Positions 40,714 through 43,066 of a stretch of DNA of 43,066 bases are shown one piece after another; position 1 is the stretch's first letter; each line of letters starts with the position of its first letter. Below the pieces are notes generated by a model that made no database searches, was not told the DNA's origin, and worked only from the letters and a program-made list of their open reading frames with translations. The translations under genes and the position numbers were made by a program. Source of the stretch: an uncultured Odoribacter sp. (lineage in GTDB: Bacteria; Bacteroidota; Bacteroidia; Bacteroidales; Marinifilaceae); assembly GCA_944321145.1 (NCBI GenBank), contig CALUKF010000023.1, positions 1 to 43,066 on the forward strand, in the 5' to 3' direction.

Positions 40714-42495
40714 TTACATTCTATCGGGAATCTCGATTCCCAGCATGCCCATTGCATTCTTAATCGCTTCGCCACACTCTTTTGCCAAAAGCAAACGGAA
40801 ATTCCGTACAGCTTTGTCCTCTTCCTTCAAAATCGAAAAGTCGTGATAGAACTGGTTGAACTCTTTCGCCAAATCGTATGAATAGTTGGCAAGCAAAGCA
40901 GGGCTGTACGTCGCGCCCGCCTCCCGCACCACCTCCGGCAGTTTGGCAAGCAACTTGATGATATACTGCTCCTTGTCAGAGAGGGAGATGTGCAAGTCCG
41001 CAGCCACAGGCTCCTCTGACGCTTTCCGCAACACAGATTGGATACGAGCGTAAGTGTATTGAATGAAAGGACCTGTATTGCCGTTGAAATCTATCGACTC
41101 CTTGGGATTGAAAAGCATCGTCTTTTTCGGGTCGACTTTCAGGATGAAATACTTCAAAGCGCCGAGTGCGACTTTGCGGTAATTGTCTTCTGCCTCTTCC
41201 TCTGTATAGCCTTCCAATTTTCCCAATTCACGCGAAACCTCACGTGCGGTGTCAATCATCGACTGCATGAGATCGTCGGCATCCACCACGGTTCCCTCCC
41301 GCGATTTCATCTTTCCTTCGGGCAACTCTACCATGCCATAAGAAAGATGCTTGATTTTCTTCGCCCATGGGAAACCCAATTTCTCACACACCAAAGAGAG
41401 CACTTGGAAATGGTAGTTCTGCTCGTTACCCACCACATAAATCATCTCGTCCATGTCAAACTCATTGAAACGCTCATACGCTGTCCCGATGTCCTGAGTC
41501 ATGTAAACGGATGTCCCGTCGTCGCGCAACAACAATTTGTGGTCTAAACCATCACCCGTCAAATCAGCCCATACACTACCGCTCTCCTTGCGATAAAGCA
41601 CACCGTCCGCCAAGCCTTTCAACACAATGTCGCGCCCCTTCTTGTAAGTCTGCGACTCGAAATACACTTTATCAAAATGGATGCCCATCAATTTATAAGT
41701 TTCGTCGAAACCTTTCAACACCCAATCGTTCATCGTCCGCCACAAAGCCACCGTTTCCTCGTCGCCGGCTTCCCATTTCCGAAGCATTTCCTGTGCTTCC
41801 AACAGGATGGGCGCCTGTTTTTTTGCTTCCTCTTCCTCCATTCCCTTCTCCTCCATCAATTGCTTGACTTCCTTCTTGTACTCTTGGTCGAAACGGACAT
41901 AATAGTCGCCAACGAAATGGTCACCCTTCATCCCCGTAGATTCCGGCGTCGCGCCATTGGCAAACTTCTTCCAGGCAATCATGCTCTTGCATATATGAAT
42001 GCCCCGGTCATTGACCAAATTCACCATAATCACCTGGTGCCCGTTGGCTTTCTGAATTTCAGAAACCGACCAGCCCAAAAGGTTGTTCCGGATGTGCCCC
42101 AAATGAAGCGGCTTGTTCGTATTCGGAGAGGAATACTCTATCATATAAGTATGCCCGCTTTTTTCATGTGCATAACCATATTTCGGGTCTAAAGCAATTT
42201 CGTTCAGCACCTCCAGCCAATAAGTGGCGGAAATTTCAATATTCAAAAATCCCTTTACCACGTTATAATCCTTGATTTCAGCAATGTGCTGCTTCAAATA
42301 ATTCCCAATCTCCTTGCCTGTCTCCTCAGGAGATTTCTTTGAAAAACGGGTAAACGGGAACACCACTACCGTCAAATCCCCTGCAAACTCCTTGCGTGTA
42401 GGTTGCAACTGTACATGCAAATTGCCCGCTTCTGCCCCATAGCACTCAGTTACTGCCTCGATAACTTTTGTCGTCAATAAACTTTCAATGTTCAT
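40714..42495 (-). CDS. argS: Arginyl-tRNA synthetase
   Basis: This 593-residue class I synthetase charges tRNA-Arg. Order: N-terminal Add-1 domain (about 1-100), Rossmann domain with the HIGH-type motif SSPNTNKPLHLGHIRNNLLG (about 125-144), the insert with ESQTYKKGRDIVLKGL, SYGMVELPEGKMKSREGTVV as the KMSK-loop equivalent, and a DALR anticodon-binding domain (about 470-593, FIQYTYARIQSVLRKA to the end). The KMSK motif reads KMKSR, a relaxed form that is normal in this family. Length and domains are complete. It is the first gene of a same-strand run that continues with the PHP phosphatase gene after 6 bp. Confidence 0.96.
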   Translation of the reverse strand: MNIESLLTTKVIEAVTECYGAEAGNLHVQLQPTRKEFAGDLTVVVFPFTRFSKKSPEETGKEIGNYLKQHIAEIKDYNVVKGFLNIEISATYWLEVLNEIALDPKYGYAHEKSGHTYMIEYSSPNTNKPLHLGHIRNNLLGWSVSEIQKANGHQVIMVNLVNDRGIHICKSMIAWKKFANGATPESTGMKGDHFVGDYYVRFDQEYKKEVKQLMEEKGMEEEEAKKQAPILLEAQEMLRKWEAGDEETVALWRTMNDWVLKGFDETYKLMGIHFDKVYFESQTYKKGRDIVLKGLADGVLYRKESGSVWADLTGDGLDHKLLLRDDGTSVYMTQDIGTAYERFNEFDMDEMIYVVGNEQNYHFQVLSLVCEKLGFPWAKKIKHLSYGMVELPEGKMKSREGTVVDADDLMQSMIDTAREVSRELGKLEGYTEEEAEDNYRKVALGALKYFILKVDPKKTMLFNPKESIDFNGNTGPFIQYTYARIQSVLRKASEEPVAADLHISLSDKEQYIIKLLAKLPEVVREAGATYSPALLANYSYDLAKEFNQFYHDFSILKEEDKAVRNFRLLLAKECGEAIKNAMGMLGIEIPDRM

Positions 42496-42542
42496 TTCTC
42501 TATTCTCTATTATTTATGTCGATGACTTCTGTTCATTGTCTG

Positions 42543-42550
42543 CAAAAGTA
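42543..42550 (-). promoter_or_regulatory. -7 box of argS
   Basis: The minus strand reads TACTTTTG, matching TAnnTTTG, 47 bp upstream of the argS ATG. No clear -33 TTG is found about 19 bp before it. Confidence 0.5.
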
Positions 42551-42665
42551 CAATTATTTAATAAGAATAAAGCGCATATTTCCGAATAACACGCATAGTT
42601 CCCATTATTTTTTATAATTTCGCACAACCTTTTAGGTCAAATGTCTTACTAAAAACAGAAATGAA

Positions 42666-43066
42666 ATGGAAAACTTATCAAATTTACCGCTTGATGTCGT
42701 CATCAACAAACTCATTGACTTAGTTGTATCCTTCGGAGGACGGCTTTTGGTTGCCATCATCGTCTTCTTTATCGGACGCTGGCTCATCAAACGCATCATC
42801 AACCTCATTGTAAAAGGCATGCAACGACGGAAAGTCGAAGCCTCGCTCTTTTCGTTTACGCGCAGCATGGTGAAAATCACCCTCTACTTTCTCTTTGTCA
42901 TCATCATCATTGGCATCCTCGGCATTGAAACGAGTTCCTTCATCGCCCTGTTTGCATCCGCAGGTATCGCCATCGGCGCTGCCTTGAGCGGCACTTTGCA
43001 GAACTTTGCCGGCGGAGTCATGATTTTGCTTTTCAAACCATTCAAAGTGGGCGACTACATCGAAGC
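42666..43066 (+). CDS. MscS-family mechanosensitive channel, N-terminal part
   Basis: The frame starts at the ATG at 42666 and runs off the right edge after 133 codons. It holds an N-terminal membrane segment (RLLVAIIVFFIGRWLIKRII), a second (TLYFLFVIIIIGILGI), and the pore-lining TM3 region FIALFASAGIAIGAALSGTL with QNFAGGVMILLFKPFKVGDY, the hallmark of small MscS channels that release solutes on hypo-osmotic shock. The beta-domain and C-terminal vestibule lie outside the window. An ATG five bases earlier (42661) is in another frame and closes quickly. The gene is divergent from argS. Confidence 0.93.
   Translation, partial: MENLSNLPLDVVINKLIDLVVSFGGRLLVAIIVFFIGRWLIKRIINLIVKGMQRRKVEASLFSFTRSMVKITLYFLFVIIIIGILGIETSSFIALFASAGIAIGAALSGTLQNFAGGVMILLFKPFKVGDYIE

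Noticed and set aside
41281-41340. Damaged KMSK motif in argS
   Set aside because: The KMKSR form is a tolerated variant of the loop in arginyl-tRNA synthetases, so it is not evidence of inactivation.

Overview
The window is chromosomal DNA of a Bacteroidota member, almost certainly order Bacteroidales. It carries SusC/SusD pairs with STN-type TonB transporters, ECF sigma/FecR anti-sigma pairs, DUF4491, DUF4843 and PKD-like lipoproteins, a BtGH84-type hexosaminidase, and several promoters of the Bacteroides TAnnTTTG form. A family such as Odoribacteraceae or Bacteroidaceae is possible but cannot be fixed from this sequence. I saw no rRNA, tRNA, transposase, integrase or CRISPR array.

Layout. 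2-502: 3' end of a COG0523 metallochaperone GTPase. 503-935: gene-free stretch with nested inverted repeats and 11-bp phased ATAACCT words. 936-4937: hotdog thioesterase and DUF4491 (minus), then recA and a DPP5-like S9 peptidase (plus). 5111-15496: SusCD locus 1: ECF sigma (minus), FecR anti-sigma, SusC, SusD, DUF4843, PKD-like lipoprotein and a TlpA-type thioredoxin (plus). 15810-17870: phosphodiesterase-like lipoprotein plus GH105 hydrolase. 18228-18628: decayed 3' end of a GH89 alpha-N-acetylglucosaminidase. 18737-27705: SusCD locus 2 on the minus strand, same core gene order as locus 1. 27720-32354: NfeD, a DUF4861 lipoprotein, an EI24/CysZ membrane protein and two tandem RelE-type toxin-antitoxin pairs, all minus. 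32458-36553: purB, an MsbA-like ABC exporter and queF (plus). 36683-42495: argS, PHP phosphatase, inositol-phosphatase-like protein and GH84 (minus). 42666-end: start of an MscS channel.

The two SusCD loci are paralogous and point at each other. Each has SusC, SusD, DUF4843 and PKD-like lipoproteins, the four-part arrangement I recall for a peptide-binding SusCD complex of B. thetaiotaomicron. With the S9 dipeptidyl peptidase and the thioredoxin, import of peptides or glycopeptides is a reasonable but unproven guess. In both loci base composition changes inside susC, just after the N-terminal signalling region: the regulator side looks like the host, the barrel, SusD and lipoproteins look different. 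This suggests that the transport cassette has been exchanged behind resident regulators.

Other points of note: a textbook-shaped terminator hairpin inside the signal-peptide codons of the tlpA-like gene; hairpins between anti-sigma and susC in both loci; a family of mosaic intergenic hairpin elements (three copies plus a solo module); an array of six 23-bp palindromic repeats between two genes at 39748-39885; and a change in G/C strand bias within 503-780.
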